A DNA stretch of 51,024 bases from Streptomyces misionensis (GTDB lineage: Bacteria; Actinomycetota; Actinomycetes; Streptomycetales; Streptomycetaceae): positions 48,549-99,572 of the forward strand of contig NZ_VOGW01000001.1 in NCBI RefSeq assembly GCF_007896895.1, in the 5' to 3' direction. A model generated the notes under the pieces. It saw nothing but the letters and a program-made list of their open reading frames with translations, searched no databases and was not told the DNA's origin. Below are positions 42,218 to 51,024 of the stretch, piece after piece (the first letter of the stretch is position 1; the number at the start of each line of letters is the position of its first letter). The position numbers were made by a program, and so were the translations under genes.

Positions 42218-43008
42218 TTCTCCTCGGATCCGGTACGCGGGACGACGGCGCCGGTGCGCGCCGGACGCGTGGTACGGCGCTCGACGCGTTTGCCCAGCGA
42301 GGCGTCGACGGCGACCACGCGGTCCACGTACACCCCCGGCAAGTGCACCTCGTCCGGCGGCAGTTCACCCGCCTCGACGATGCGCTCGGCCTCCACCACG
42401 GTCACCCGTCCCGCCATCGCGCACAACGGGTTGAAGTTGCGCGCCGCCGCGTGGAAGACGCAGTTGCCGTGCCGGTCGGCGACCGCGGCCCGCACCAGGG
42501 CGAAGTCCGCGGTGATGGCCTCCTCCAGCAGATAGCGGCGGCCGCCGAACTCCCGGGTCTCCTTGGGCGGTGAGGCCACCGCGACGGCGCCGTCGGGGGT
42601 GTGGCGCCAGGGCAGGCCGCCCTCCTCGACCTGGGTGCCCACCCCCGCCGGGGTGTAGAACGCGGGGATGCCGGTGCCGCCGGCCCGCAGCCGCTCGGCC
42701 AGCGTGCCCTGCGGTGTCAGCTCCACCTCCAGCTCGCCGGACAGGTACTGGCGGGCGAACTCCTTGTTCTCGCCCACGTAGGACGAGGTCATCCGGGCGA
42801 TCCGGCCGGCCCGCAGCAGCAGTCCGAGACCCCAGTCGTCCACACCGCAGTTGTTGGAGACGACCCGCAGCCCGGCCGCGCCGGTCTCGGCCAGCGCGGC
42901 GATCAGCGTCGACGGGATGCCGCACAGGCCGAACCCGCCGACCGCGAGCACCGCACCGTCAGGGATGTCCGCCACTGCCTGCGCGGCCGCGGCCATCACT
43001 TTGTCCAT
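42214..43008 (-). CDS. 3-oxoacid CoA-transferase subunit A (PcaI/AtoD-like)
   Basis: 264 residues. The glycine-rich CoA-binding segment [19 protein letters not shown] (about residues 22-40), [15 protein letters not shown] and the family stretch [25 protein letters not shown] are intact. ATG at 43008; it is divergent from the ABC operon across a 226-bp gap with repeated TGACCGG motifs. The usual PcaI is slightly shorter at the C-terminus; here it is extended by a basic tail. Confidence 0.9.
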   Translation of the reverse strand: MDKVMAAAAQAVADIPDGAVLAVGGFGLCGIPSTLIAALAETGAAGLRVVSNNCGVDDWGLGLLLRAGRIARMTSSYVGENKEFARQYLSGELEVELTPQGTLAERLRAGGTGIPAFYTPAGVGTQVEEGGLPWRHTPDGAVAVASPPKETREFGGRRYLLEEAITADFALVRAAVADRHGNCVFHAAARNFNPLCAMAGRVTVVEAERIVEAGELPPDEVHLPGVYVDRVVAVDASLGKRVERRTTRPARTGAVVPRTGSEEK

Positions 43009-43133
43009 GCCGTTTCCTTCCCCACCGGGGTCCGTTCCGTTCCTCGCCCCGGCCTGCCGCCGCGTCGCGACCGGGCCGGGCGCTCCTCACCTTTGCCCGG
43101 ACCGGCGGTCGCGGGCCATGTGCGCCGGTGCCA

Positions 43134-43161
43134 TGACCGGGCGGCAAAGAGCGGTGACCGG
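43134..43161. promoter_or_regulatory. Direct repeats TGACCGG spaced 21 bp in the divergent gap
   Basis: TGACCGG occurs at 43134-43140 and 43155-43161, exactly two helical turns apart. In the same gap CTTTGCC (43091-43097) and GGCAAAG (43143-43149) form an inverted pair. Located between the CoA-transferase and ABC operons, this is a plausible binding region for the GAF-PucR regulator at 49050-51002. The link is inference. Confidence 0.3.
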
Positions 43162-43234
43162 CAACATGCCGACCGTCCGGCGGCGCTCCTAGGGTTCCGG
43201 CAATCACGCAGCGCACTGTCAGGAGTCGATCGCC

Positions 43235-44473
43235 ATGCGTTCCAGCCTCACGGACCCCTTCAGAAGCGGAACCCTCCGCGCACTCACCCTCGTCGCCGTC
43301 GGCGCCCTGGTCGCGGGCTGCTCCTCGGCCGGCACCGCCGGCACCGCGTCCGCCGGGTCCGGCGGCAGGTCCGCCCCGGTGAAGGTGGGGCTGGTGTACT
43401 CGCGCAGCGGACTCCTGGCCGCCTACGGCAAGCAGTACGAGGAGGGCTTCAAGGCGGGACTGGCCTACGCCACGCACGGGACGAACAAGGCGGGCGGCCA
43501 TCCGATCGAGGTCACCGAACAGGACGACGCGGGCGACCCGGCGAAGGCCGTCGCCGCGGCCAAGTCCCTGGTCGGCAAGGGCTGCAAGGTCCTCGCCGGC
43601 ACCACCGACTCCGGTGTGGCCCTCCAGATGGCGCCGCTCGCCGCGCAGAACAAGGTGCTGTACGTCAGCGGCCCGGCCGCCACCGACGCGGTCACCGGCG
43701 TCAACGCCTACACCTTCCGCTCGGGCCGGCAGTCGTACCAGGACATACTCGCCGCCGGGGCCCTGCTCGGCGACGCCCGGGGCAGGAAGGTCACCGTGCT
43801 CGCCCAGAACTCCGCGTTCGGACAGGCCAACGTGGCCGCGGTGAAGGCCGTCCTCGGCCCGAAGGGAGCGCACGTCGGCTCCGTGCTGGCCCCGCCCAGC
43901 GCCACCGACCTCACGCCCTTCGCCCGCCAGACCCGGGCCGGCAAGCCGGACCTGGTGTTCGTCGCCTGGGCGGGTGCCGGCGCCCCGGCCCTGTGGACCG
44001 CGCTCGACCAGCAGGGCGTGCTGGACGCCAGCAAGGTCGTCACCGGCCTCGCGGGCACCGCCTCGTACCCGGTCTTCGGCACGGCCGGCTCCAAGATCGC
44101 CTTCCTCGCGCACTACTTCCCGGGCGCCGGGGGCGGCAACCCGGTGGAGAGGGCCATGCTCGACGGCATCACCAAGGCCGGCGGCACCCCCGACCTGTTC
44201 AGCCCGGACGGCTTCACCGCCGCCCAGATGATCGTGCACGCCATCGAGTCCGGCAGCGCCACCGACACCGCGGCCATGGCCAAGGCACTGGAGGGCTGGA
44301 GCTTCGACGGACCCAAGGGCGCAGAACGCGTCCGCGCGAAGGACCACGCCCTGCTCCAGCCGATGTTCACGGCACGGCTCAAGGGCAGCGGCAGCGCCGC
44401 CCGCCCCGAACTGATCGACAGCGTCCCGATGACGGCGGTCGCGCCACCGGCCACGGGGACGGCGGGCCGATGA
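43235..44473 (+). CDS. HAAT-family ABC substrate-binding lipoprotein (LivK-like)
   Basis: 412 residues. A type II signal peptide with lipobox LVAGCSS (Cys near residue 29) anchors it outside the membrane; the rest is a periplasmic-binding-protein type 1 fold (VKVGLVYSRSGLLAAYGKQYEEGFKAGL..., ITEQDDAGDPAKAV...). HAAT proteins bind amino acids, amides, urea or aromatic acids. Ligand not predictable here. RBS AGGAG precedes the ATG; it overlaps the next gene by 4 bp. Confidence 0.9.
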   Translation: MRSSLTDPFRSGTLRALTLVAVGALVAGCSSAGTAGTASAGSGGRSAPVKVGLVYSRSGLLAAYGKQYEEGFKAGLAYATHGTNKAGGHPIEVTEQDDAGDPAKAVAAAKSLVGKGCKVLAGTTDSGVALQMAPLAAQNKVLYVSGPAATDAVTGVNAYTFRSGRQSYQDILAAGALLGDARGRKVTVLAQNSAFGQANVAAVKAVLGPKGAHVGSVLAPPSATDLTPFARQTRAGKPDLVFVAWAGAGAPALWTALDQQGVLDASKVVTGLAGTASYPVFGTAGSKIAFLAHYFPGAGGGNPVERAMLDGITKAGGTPDLFSPDGFTAAQMIVHAIESGSATDTAAMAKALEGWSFDGPKGAERVRAKDHALLQPMFTARLKGSGSAARPELIDSVPMTAVAPPATGTAGR

Positions 44474-45282
44474 CCTCCTCGAACACGACGGCACCGAGCG
44501 CCGCGGGGACCCCGGGCGACCGGACGGCGAGCGGCTTTTCGGCGCCGGTGCTCCGACTGCGCGACATCGGCTGGACGGTCGGCGGCGCCACCATCGTCGA
44601 CGCCGTCTCCTTCGACGTCCGCGAAGGCGAGTTCCTCGCCTTCATCGGCCCCAACGGCGCGGGCAAGACCTCGCTGTTCAACCTGGTCAGCGGGATCAGC
44701 CCGGTCTCCCGGGGCACCATCGAACTGGACGGCCGCGACATCACCGCGGAAGCCGCCTACGCCCGGGCCCGGCGCGGCCTCGGACGCACCTTCCAGACCT
44801 CCAGCCTCTGGCCGGGCATGACGGTCGCCGACCACGTCGCGCTCGCGGCCCAGGCCGCCGACGGCGGTTCGTACCGGATCTGGCGCCGCGCCGACCCCTA
44901 CCCCGCGCTCGTCGACCGGGTGCTGGCACGCACTCAGCTCGCGCACCGCGCCGGAACCTGCGCCGACGCCCTCTCGCACGGCGAGAAACGCAAGCTCGAA
45001 CTCGCGGTGCTGCTCGTCGGCGAGCCCCGGCTGATGCTGCTGGACGAGCCGATGGCGGGCGTGAGCGCCGAGGAGGTGCCCGCGCTGACCGAGCTCATCC
45101 GGTCACTGCACAAGGAGGAGGGCCGCACCGTGCTGATGGTCGAACACCACATGGACGTCCTGCTGGGCCTCGCCGACCGGGTGGCCGTGATGCACCACGG
45201 CACACTGCTGGTGCTGGACACCCCGCGCGCCGTGATGGCCGACCCCACCGTGCAGCAGGCCTACCTCGGGGAGGAGCTGTGA
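44470..45282 (+). CDS. HAAT ABC transporter ATPase (LivG-like)
   Basis: 270 residues. Walker A GPNGAGKTS, a LivG-type Q-loop (GLGRTFQTSSLWPGMTV), signature LSHGEKRKLEL and Walker B LMLLDEPMAGV. The N-terminal 25 residues are a low-complexity extension. ATG at 44470 (ATGA overlap with the binding-protein gene); overlaps the next ATPase by 4 bp (GTGA). Confidence 0.92.
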   Translation: MTSSNTTAPSAAGTPGDRTASGFSAPVLRLRDIGWTVGGATIVDAVSFDVREGEFLAFIGPNGAGKTSLFNLVSGISPVSRGTIELDGRDITAEAAYARARRGLGRTFQTSSLWPGMTVADHVALAAQAADGGSYRIWRRADPYPALVDRVLARTQLAHRAGTCADALSHGEKRKLELAVLLVGEPRLMLLDEPMAGVSAEEVPALTELIRSLHKEEGRTVLMVEHHMDVLLGLADRVAVMHHGTLLVLDTPRAVMADPTVQQAYLGEEL

Positions 45283-46082
45283 CCCCCGCCCCGGCGCCCC
45301 TGCTGAGCGTGCGCGACCTGCGGGTCGTGATCGGCGGCAGGCACATCCTGCACGGTGTCGACCTGACCGTGGCCGCCTCGGGCACCACCGCGCTGCTCGG
45401 CCGCAATGGAGCCGGCAAGACGACCACCGTGCGCGGCGTTCTCGGCCTGGTGCCGCGCACCGGCAGCGTGCAGCTGGCCGGCGAGGAGACGGTCCGCCTG
45501 CCCACTCACGTCCTGGTGCGCCGCGGCATCGGCTACGCCCCCGAGGACCGCGGCGTCTTCGCCGCCCTCAGCGTGGCCGAGAACCTCCGCCTCGCCGAAC
45601 GCCCGGGAGCCGGCGAACCGGACTACGACCTGGTCCACGAGCTCTTCCCGGAGCTGGCACGACGGGCCCGGCAGGCCGCCGGCACCCTGTCCGGCGGCCA
45701 GCAGCAGATGGTCGCCATCGCCCGGACCCTGCTCAACGGCAACCGGCTGATCATCGCCGACGAACCCACCAAGGGCCTGGCGCCCAAGGCGGTCACCGAG
45801 GTCGCCCGGGTACTGGAGCGCGTCGCCGAGACGGTGCCGGTCCTGCTCGTGGAGCAGAACCTCGCCCTGGTGCGCCGCCTCGCCCGCCACTGCGCCGTCC
45901 TCGCCGACGGCCGCACCGTGCACCAGGGCCCGGCCGCCGAACTGCTCGCCGACGCCGAGGCGGCCCGCCGGCTGCTCGGCGTCGGCAGCACCGGCCACCG
46001 CGGCCCGGCGAGGACACCGGCCGGCCCGCCCGTTCGCACCGCGGCGCACGACGCCGCCCGGACCACGGAGGCGGACACCTGA
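45279..46082 (+). CDS. HAAT ABC transporter ATPase (LivF-like)
   Basis: 267 residues. Walker A GRNGAGKTT, signature LSGGQQQMVAIAR, Walker B LIIADEPTKGL and YAPEDRGVFAALSV, the LivF-type segment. GTG start overlaps the LivG-like gene; its TGA shares one base with the ATG of the permease gene (TGATG). A C-terminal tail of about 30 residues is unrelated low-complexity sequence. Confidence 0.92.
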   Translation: MTPAPAPLLSVRDLRVVIGGRHILHGVDLTVAASGTTALLGRNGAGKTTTVRGVLGLVPRTGSVQLAGEETVRLPTHVLVRRGIGYAPEDRGVFAALSVAENLRLAERPGAGEPDYDLVHELFPELARRARQAAGTLSGGQQQMVAIARTLLNGNRLIIADEPTKGLAPKAVTEVARVLERVAETVPVLLVEQNLALVRRLARHCAVLADGRTVHQGPAAELLADAEAARRLLGVGSTGHRGPARTPAGPPVRTAAHDAARTTEADT

Positions 46083-46969
46083 TGGCCACCGTCGTGCTGC
46101 TCACCTTCACCGGACTCGGCCTGGGCGCCCTGTACTTCCTGATCGCCTCCGGCCTATCCTTGATCTTCGGGCTGATGGACGTGCTCAACTTCGCCCACGG
46201 CGCCCTGCTGTCCATCGGCGCCTACGGCACCTGGTGGGCCGCCTTCGGCCACCTGCCCGGCGCCGGCTTCGGCGGGGCGGGGTTCGTCCTCGCCGTCGTC
46301 TTCGGCACCGCGGTCGGCACCGTCGCCGCCGTGTTCCTCGAAGTCGCCGTCATCCGCCCGCTCTACACCCGCCCCCGCGAACAGATCCTCGCCACGGTGG
46401 GCGTGGGCCTGGCCGTACCGGCCCTGCTGTCGGCCGTCTGGGGCGCCGACGCCCGGCCCTTCCCCGGGCCGAAGGCACTGTCCGGCACGTTCGGCGTGCT
46501 GGGGGCGGAAGTCCCGCTCAACCGCCCGGTGCTGATCGGGGCGGCCCTGGTGGTCCTGGTCGCGCTCAAGGTGTTCCTCGGCCGCACCCGGCACGGACTG
46601 GTCGTCCGCGCGGGCGTGGAGGACCGGGCGATGGTCACCGCGCTCGGCATCGACGTGCGCAGGGCCTTCACCCTGGTCTTCGCCCTCGGCGGCGCGGCAG
46701 CCGCCCTCGGCGGCGCCCTCGGCGGCCTCTACTTCGGCTCCGTCGACCCCGGACAGGGCACCTCCCTGCTCATCTTCGCGTTCGTGGTCGTCGTGACGGG
46801 CGGCATGAACTCGCTCACCGGCACCGCGCTGGCCTCGGTGGCCGTGGGCCTCGTCCAGCAGTTCGCCAACTACTACACCACCGCGGGGCTCGGCGACGTC
46901 GCCGTCGTCGTCCTGCTCGCCGCCCTGCTGCTCGTCCGGCCGCGGGGGCTCACCGGGAGGCTCGCATGA
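46082..46969 (+). CDS. HAAT ABC transporter permease (LivH-like)
   Basis: 295 residues with about eight membrane helices. Family marks: GLSLIFGLMDVLNFAHGALLSIGAY near residues 24-48 and VVRAGVEDRAMVTALGIDVRR, the cytoplasmic EAA-like loop, near 178-198. Fully coupled to both neighbours. Confidence 0.92.
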   Translation: MATVVLLTFTGLGLGALYFLIASGLSLIFGLMDVLNFAHGALLSIGAYGTWWAAFGHLPGAGFGGAGFVLAVVFGTAVGTVAAVFLEVAVIRPLYTRPREQILATVGVGLAVPALLSAVWGADARPFPGPKALSGTFGVLGAEVPLNRPVLIGAALVVLVALKVFLGRTRHGLVVRAGVEDRAMVTALGIDVRRAFTLVFALGGAAAALGGALGGLYFGSVDPGQGTSLLIFAFVVVVTGGMNSLTGTALASVAVGLVQQFANYYTTAGLGDVAVVVLLAALLLVRPRGLTGRLA

Positions 46970-48099
46970 CCACCGCCACCCAGCCGCGCGGCCGGGCCCG
47001 CACGGCGGACCAGCCCGTCGCCGGCCGCTCGGAGAGGCTGCGGCGAGCCACCCGCTGGTGGCCGCTGCCGATGCTGTCGGTCCTGTTCGTCGTGCCCTTC
47101 GGCGCGCTGCCGCTGCCGGGTCTGCTCGACGGCCCGATCGGCAGCCCCGGAAACCTCCAACTGCTCGCCCTGTGCCTGGTGTTCGGGGGCCTCGCCACCG
47201 GTTACGACCTGCTGCTCGGCCGCACCGGGCTGCTGTCCTTCGGGCACGCGCTCTACTTCGCGGCGGGCACCTACGCCACCAACACCGTGATGCTCGAAGC
47301 GGGTCTGCCGTTCGCCGTGTCCGCGCTGCTCGGCCTGCTCGCGGGGGTCGCGCTGTCCGCCCTGCTGGGCGCGGTCGGCCTGCGCGTCGGCGGCATCGGA
47401 TTCTCCATGGTCACCCTGGCCTTCGCGCAGGCCGCGTCGATCCTCGTACAGCGCGACCCCGGCGGCGTCACGGGCGGCGAGGAGGGCCGGGCCGCGCCCG
47501 CGGACCGGCTGCCCGCCTCGCTCGTCGGCATCGAGCACACCGCCAATCTGTACTGGGTAGCGCTGGCCTACCTGGTCGTGGTGCTGGCCGTGGTGCAGTG
47601 GACGGTCTGCTCGCCCATCGGCCGGGTCTGGGAGGGCATCAAGGAGAACGAACGCCGGGTGGAGGTGCTGGGCCTGCGCCCGTACGGCTTCAAACTCGCC
47701 GCCTTCGTGCTGGCCGGCACCCTGGCCGCGCTCGGCGGCATCGTGTACCTGCTGCTGACCGGCGGCGCCACCCCGCGCACGACCACCTCCGACTTCACCC
47801 TGTCCCTGCTGGTGATGGTGGTGCTGGGCGGCTCGGGGACCCGGTGGGGACCCATGATCGGTGGCATCCTCTACACCTGGGCCGACCAGCGGCTCGGCGA
47901 CCTGGCCGGCTCGGGAGCGGTCGCCGCCCTGCCCTCCGTCGTACGGGTGCCGCTCTCCCAGCCGCTGTTCCTGCTCGGAGCGCTGTTCGTCGCCGTCATC
48001 TACGTACTGCCCGGCGGTGTGGTGCGGCTGCCGGCCCGGCTGCGCGCCGCCCGTCCGTCCCGCACCGCCGCCGACCCCGAGGAGGTCCTTCCCTCATGA
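46966..48099 (+). CDS. HAAT ABC transporter permease (LivM-like)
   Basis: 377 residues with about ten hydrophobic helices. Family marks: GLLSFGHALYFAAGTYA (LivM motif) near residue 90 and the cytoplasmic loop GRVWEGIKENERRVEVLGLRPYGFK near 220-245. The N-terminus carries a 25-residue polar extension. The ATG at 46966 overlaps the LivH-like gene; the stop overlaps the hydrolase ATG. Confidence 0.92.
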   Translation: MTTATQPRGRARTADQPVAGRSERLRRATRWWPLPMLSVLFVVPFGALPLPGLLDGPIGSPGNLQLLALCLVFGGLATGYDLLLGRTGLLSFGHALYFAAGTYATNTVMLEAGLPFAVSALLGLLAGVALSALLGAVGLRVGGIGFSMVTLAFAQAASILVQRDPGGVTGGEEGRAAPADRLPASLVGIEHTANLYWVALAYLVVVLAVVQWTVCSPIGRVWEGIKENERRVEVLGLRPYGFKLAAFVLAGTLAALGGIVYLLLTGGATPRTTTSDFTLSLLVMVVLGGSGTRWGPMIGGILYTWADQRLGDLAGSGAVAALPSVVRVPLSQPLFLLGALFVAVIYVLPGGVVRLPARLRAARPSRTAADPEEVLPS

Positions 48100-49019
48100 C
48101 ACGCGCACCCGAGGAGTTCGAGGTACCGGTGCCCGGCGGGGGACTGGCGGTGCTGCGCTGGCCCGCCGACGCCCCGGACGCCCCGGTGGTGGTCGCGCTG
48201 CACGGCATCACGGCCAACGGCCTGAGCTGGGCCCGCGTCGCCCACCACCTGGCCGGGCGGGTCACCCTGGTGGCACCGGACCTGCGCGGCCGGGGCCGCA
48301 GCGGGCGACTGCCCGGCCCCTACGGCATCGCGGCCCACGCCGACGACACGGCCGCCCTGGTGGACGCGCTCGGCCTGGGGCCGGTGGTGCTGACCGGCCA
48401 CTCCATGGGAGCCTTCACCGCGGCCCTGACCGCGGTGCGCCACCCGCACCTGCCGGCGGCCCTGCTGCTGGTGGACGGCGGCGTCGGCTTCCCCGTCCCG
48501 GCAGCTGTGGACCCCGACGCGCTGATCACCTCCGTGATCGGCCCGGCCATGCGGCGGCTGTCCATGACCTTCCCGGACCGGGACGCCTACCGCGCGTTCT
48601 GGCGCGGCCACCCGGCCTTCGCCGACTCCTGGTCGCCGTGGGCGGACGCCTACATCCAGCGCGACCTCGTCGGTACGGAGCCCGAACTGCGCTCCTCCTG
48701 CGCCCTGGAGGCCGTACGCGCCGACGGCGTGGACCAACTCCGCGAGGAGGTGTCGGGCGCGGTGCACCGGCTGCCCGGTCCGGCCGTGCTGCTGTGGGCC
48801 GAACGCGGTCTGATGGACGAGCCGCAGGGCCTGTACGACGAGCAGCGGCTCGCCGCCGCGGGCCTCGACCCCCGCTTGGTGCGCACGCGGCCGGTACCCG
48901 GCACCAACCACTACACGATCCTCGTCGGCGACGAGGGCGCCCGGGCCGTGGCCCGGCACCTGCTGGCGGCGGCCGACGTGCCGGGGCCCGGGGAACCGGC
49001 CACCGTGCCGTCCCGCTGA
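48096..49019 (+). CDS. Alpha/beta hydrolase
   Basis: 307 residues. Oxyanion HGITANGLSW (about residues 36-45), nucleophile elbow GHSMGA (Ser near 100), and catalytic His in GTNHYTILV (near 277) are in place, with the lid after the fourth strand. Resembles ester, lactone or C-C bond hydrolases of aromatic degradation (PcaD/BphD branch). It is coupled to the ABC operon by ATGA, which suggests that it acts on the imported compound, perhaps upstream of the CoA-transferase. Specific substrate unknown. Confidence 0.87.
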   Translation: MTRAPEEFEVPVPGGGLAVLRWPADAPDAPVVVALHGITANGLSWARVAHHLAGRVTLVAPDLRGRGRSGRLPGPYGIAAHADDTAALVDALGLGPVVLTGHSMGAFTAALTAVRHPHLPAALLLVDGGVGFPVPAAVDPDALITSVIGPAMRRLSMTFPDRDAYRAFWRGHPAFADSWSPWADAYIQRDLVGTEPELRSSCALEAVRADGVDQLREEVSGAVHRLPGPAVLLWAERGLMDEPQGLYDEQRLAAAGLDPRLVRTRPVPGTNHYTILVGDEGARAVARHLLAAADVPGPGEPATVPSR

Positions 49020-49049
49020 CCACGCGGCTCCCGCCGCCCCGCTCGCCCG

Positions 49050-51002
49050 TCAGGCGCCCGACAGCAGGTGCAGCCGCAGCGCCAGCTGGAGTTCCAGGGC
49101 GCGCTCGGGGGTGTTCCAGTCGGAGCCGAGCAGCGCCTGGACGCGGTCCAGGCGCTGCACCACCGTGTTCACATGCACATGCAGCTCCTCCTTCGCCCGG
49201 GTCAGGCTCCCGCCGCGGTCGAAGTAGGCGCGCAGGGTGCGGACCAGCTGGGTGCCGCGCTGGGCGTCGTACTCCAGCAGCGGTCCCAGGACGGCGGTGA
49301 CGAAGCCGTCCACGTCGTGGTCGTCGCCCAGCAGGACGCCGAGGAAGCCGAGTTCGGCGACGCTCGCCCCGTCCCCGGTACGCCCGAGCACCCGCAGTGC
49401 CCGCAGACAGCGCAGGCCCTCGGCGTGCGCGGCGGCGAGGGCCCGCGGCCCGGCGGCCGGTCCGGCACCCGCCACCGTGACCGGTACGCCGGTCAGTTGG
49501 CCGAGCTGCCCGGCGGCGACGCGCGCCGCCTCACCCGGACCGGTGCCCTCGCACGGGAGCAACAGCACCACGGCGCCCTCGTGTTCCGTGCCGACCCCGC
49601 CGTTCCCGAACAAGTACTGCACGGCCGCGTCGGCGAGCCGCCCCCGAGCCGCGTCGTCGGCCCGGGCGACGAGCAGGACATGGGGACGGTCGAGGTCGAT
49701 GCCGAGCCGGCGGCCGCGGGCCACCAGACCGGCCGGGTCGCGGTCGGGCGCGGTGAGCAGATCGGTGACCAGGTCGCCGCGGACCCGGTTCTCGGTCTCC
49801 GCGACCGAACGCCTCAGCAGGAGCAGCAGGGAGGTGACGACGCTGCTCCGCTCGAACAGCCGCCGGTCGGGGTCGTCCAGCTCCGGCCGCCCGTACAGGA
49901 CCAGACAGCCCAGCAGTTCCTGTCCGGCCAGTACGGCGCAGACCCAGCGCCCGTCACGGAAGACCGCGTGCGCGGTGGCGCGGGAACTCTCCGCCGCCGC
50001 GACCAGCGCCGCCGCCTCCTCGGCGGCACCCGCGTCCTGCGCGCCCCGGGTGGGCGCGCCGCCGTGCTCGCCGACCGCGGTCAGCGGCCACCCGGAGCCG
50101 TCGTGGACCGCGACGTCCCCCTTCAGCAGACCGGCCACGGCGGCGGCCACGTCCGACACGTCACCGCCGCGCAGCACCAGATCGGTGAGCCGGTCATGGG
50201 ACTCCGCGGCACGCTGCATGGCCGCGGAGTGCTCCCGGATCACGGTGTTGGCCTCGGCCAGTTCGGCCAGCGCGGCCCGCGCGTCGGCCATGGCCTTGGC
50301 GGTGTCGATGGCGATGGCCGCGTGGTCGGCGAGCGAGCACAGCAGCGCCACCTCGTCCGGGGCGAAGGTGCGGGGCGTGCGGTCCGCGGCGAACAGCGCC
50401 CCGATGACCTGACCGCCGCTGCCCGACCCCAGCAGCAGCGGCACCCCGAGTATCGCGACCAGCCCCTCGTCGAGGACGCCGGCGTCGATGCTGCCGGTGT
50501 GGACGAAGCGGTCGTCCGTGCGGTAGTCCGGCGAGGCGTACGGGCGGGCGGTCTGCGCGACCAGACCGCCGAGGCCCTCGCCCAGTTGCAGCCGCAGGTT
50601 CTGGAACAGTTCCGACACCGAACCGTCGGTGACCCGCATATAGGTGTCCCCGGCCTCCTCGTCGGGCAGCGTGAGATAGGCCGTGTCCGTGCCCAGCAGC
50701 ATCCTGGCCCGCCGGACGATGGAGCGGAGCACCGCGTCCAGGTCGCGCAGCGACGCCAGGTCGCCCGCGGTGTCGAAGAGCGCGGTCAGCTCGGCCTCCC
50801 GGCGCCGGTGCTGCCTGAGCGTGCTCTGCACGCGCAGCGCCGCCTCCGTGGCCTGCTCGACCTCCGCGAGGTCCTGGGCGGTGGCGCCGCTGCGCCGGGC
50901 CTCGACGGCGACGGCGCCGAGGTCTTCGGCGGGGGCGCCCGCGGCGAGGAGTTCGAGCAGCCGGCGCAGGTGCGGGGCGACGGAGGCGGGTCTGTGCGGC
51001 AT
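49050..51002 (-). CDS. GAF domain PucR/CdaR-family transcriptional regulator
   Basis: 650 residues. An N-terminal helical segment (10-70) precedes a GAF sensor domain (about 75-235; LGEGLGGLVAQTARPYASPDY is typical), a helical linker (235-275), a diverged GGDEF-like middle domain and a C-terminal PucR helix-turn-helix (about 590-645; YFDRGGSLTRAKEELHVHVNTVVQRLDRVQALLG). Such proteins activate catabolic operons on binding an aromatic or related ligand. It is convergent with the hydrolase gene (30 bp between stops) and is the likely regulator of 41573-49019. ATG at 51002 close to the window edge. Confidence 0.88.
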   Translation of the reverse strand: MPHRPASVAPHLRRLLELLAAGAPAEDLGAVAVEARRSGATAQDLAEVEQATEAALRVQSTLRQHRRREAELTALFDTAGDLASLRDLDAVLRSIVRRARMLLGTDTAYLTLPDEEAGDTYMRVTDGSVSELFQNLRLQLGEGLGGLVAQTARPYASPDYRTDDRFVHTGSIDAGVLDEGLVAILGVPLLLGSGSGGQVIGALFAADRTPRTFAPDEVALLCSLADHAAIAIDTAKAMADARAALAELAEANTVIREHSAAMQRAAESHDRLTDLVLRGGDVSDVAAAVAGLLKGDVAVHDGSGWPLTAVGEHGGAPTRGAQDAGAAEEAAALVAAAESSRATAHAVFRDGRWVCAVLAGQELLGCLVLYGRPELDDPDRRLFERSSVVTSLLLLLRRSVAETENRVRGDLVTDLLTAPDRDPAGLVARGRRLGIDLDRPHVLLVARADDAARGRLADAAVQYLFGNGGVGTEHEGAVVLLLPCEGTGPGEAARVAAGQLGQLTGVPVTVAGAGPAAGPRALAAAHAEGLRCLRALRVLGRTGDGASVAELGFLGVLLGDDHDVDGFVTAVLGPLLEYDAQRGTQLVRTLRAYFDRGGSLTRAKEELHVHVNTVVQRLDRVQALLGSDWNTPERALELQLALRLHLLSGA

Positions 51003-51024
51003 GGGCGGACAACCGTTGCGAAGT

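Noticed and set aside
43235..48099. The HAAT transporter as a leucine feeder for lctB
   Set aside because: Tempting because LivKGFHM homologues import branched amino acids, but the operon is linked to a hydrolase and CoA-transferase, lies past a terminator, and HAAT binding proteins vary widely in ligand.

Overview
The window is Streptomyces-type chromosome: GC is very high throughout, genes are packed into translationally coupled operons (many ATGA/GTGA overlaps), GTG starts are frequent, and the families present (CbtAB under a B12 riboswitch, GAF-PucR regulators, HAAT-type ABC operons, modular PKS/NRPS) fit that genus. No tRNA, rRNA, CRISPR array, insertion sequence or phage gene was seen.

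Layout. 30-12440: trmI, a 5'-truncated FAD oxidoreductase, a crotonase, a flippase-like membrane protein, an ABC exporter behind a MerR-type operator, and a PaoABC-type molybdenum aldehyde oxidoreductase operon overlapping a GH65 phosphorylase. 12538-18346: a cold-shock protein, a type II thioesterase, a self-contained P450/ferredoxin reductase/ferredoxin operon and a divergent FadR-type regulator with a di-iron hydroxylase. 18412-22515: a 3-hydroxyisobutyryl-CoA hydrolase-like crotonase, a cobalamin riboswitch with cbtB-cbtA, a histidine-phosphatase homologue that has lost its catalytic residues, a GNAT acetyltransferase and a MOSC protein. 22741-25523: a ketoacyl synthase III and a fatty acyl-AMP ligase, divergent from the main cluster.

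26603-38437 is the centrepiece: six collinear genes encoding ACP-KS-AT-AT-ACP-C, A-PCP, a stand-alone KS-like protein, a P450, an MbtH-like protein and a formyltransferase. The first five match the logic of gamma-lactam-beta-lactone proteasome inhibitors (salinosporamide SalA-SalD type). Adding a formyltransferase matches, from memory of published work, the lactacystin genes lctA-lctF. Proposed route: LctF makes a formyl thioester; AT1, which lacks the carboxylate-binding Arg, loads it on the N-terminal ACP; KS and AT2 extend it with methylmalonate; LctB activates a branched amino acid (leucine expected) that LctD beta-hydroxylates with LctE assistance; the C domain forms the amide; LctC cyclises and releases the bicycle. 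A major facilitator exporter follows.

40365-51002 looks like ordinary metabolism: a secreted beta-propeller protein, a two-subunit CoA-transferase, a five-gene HAAT ABC operon, an alpha/beta hydrolase and a GAF-PucR regulator, probably one uptake and catabolism locus for an unidentified organic or aromatic acid.
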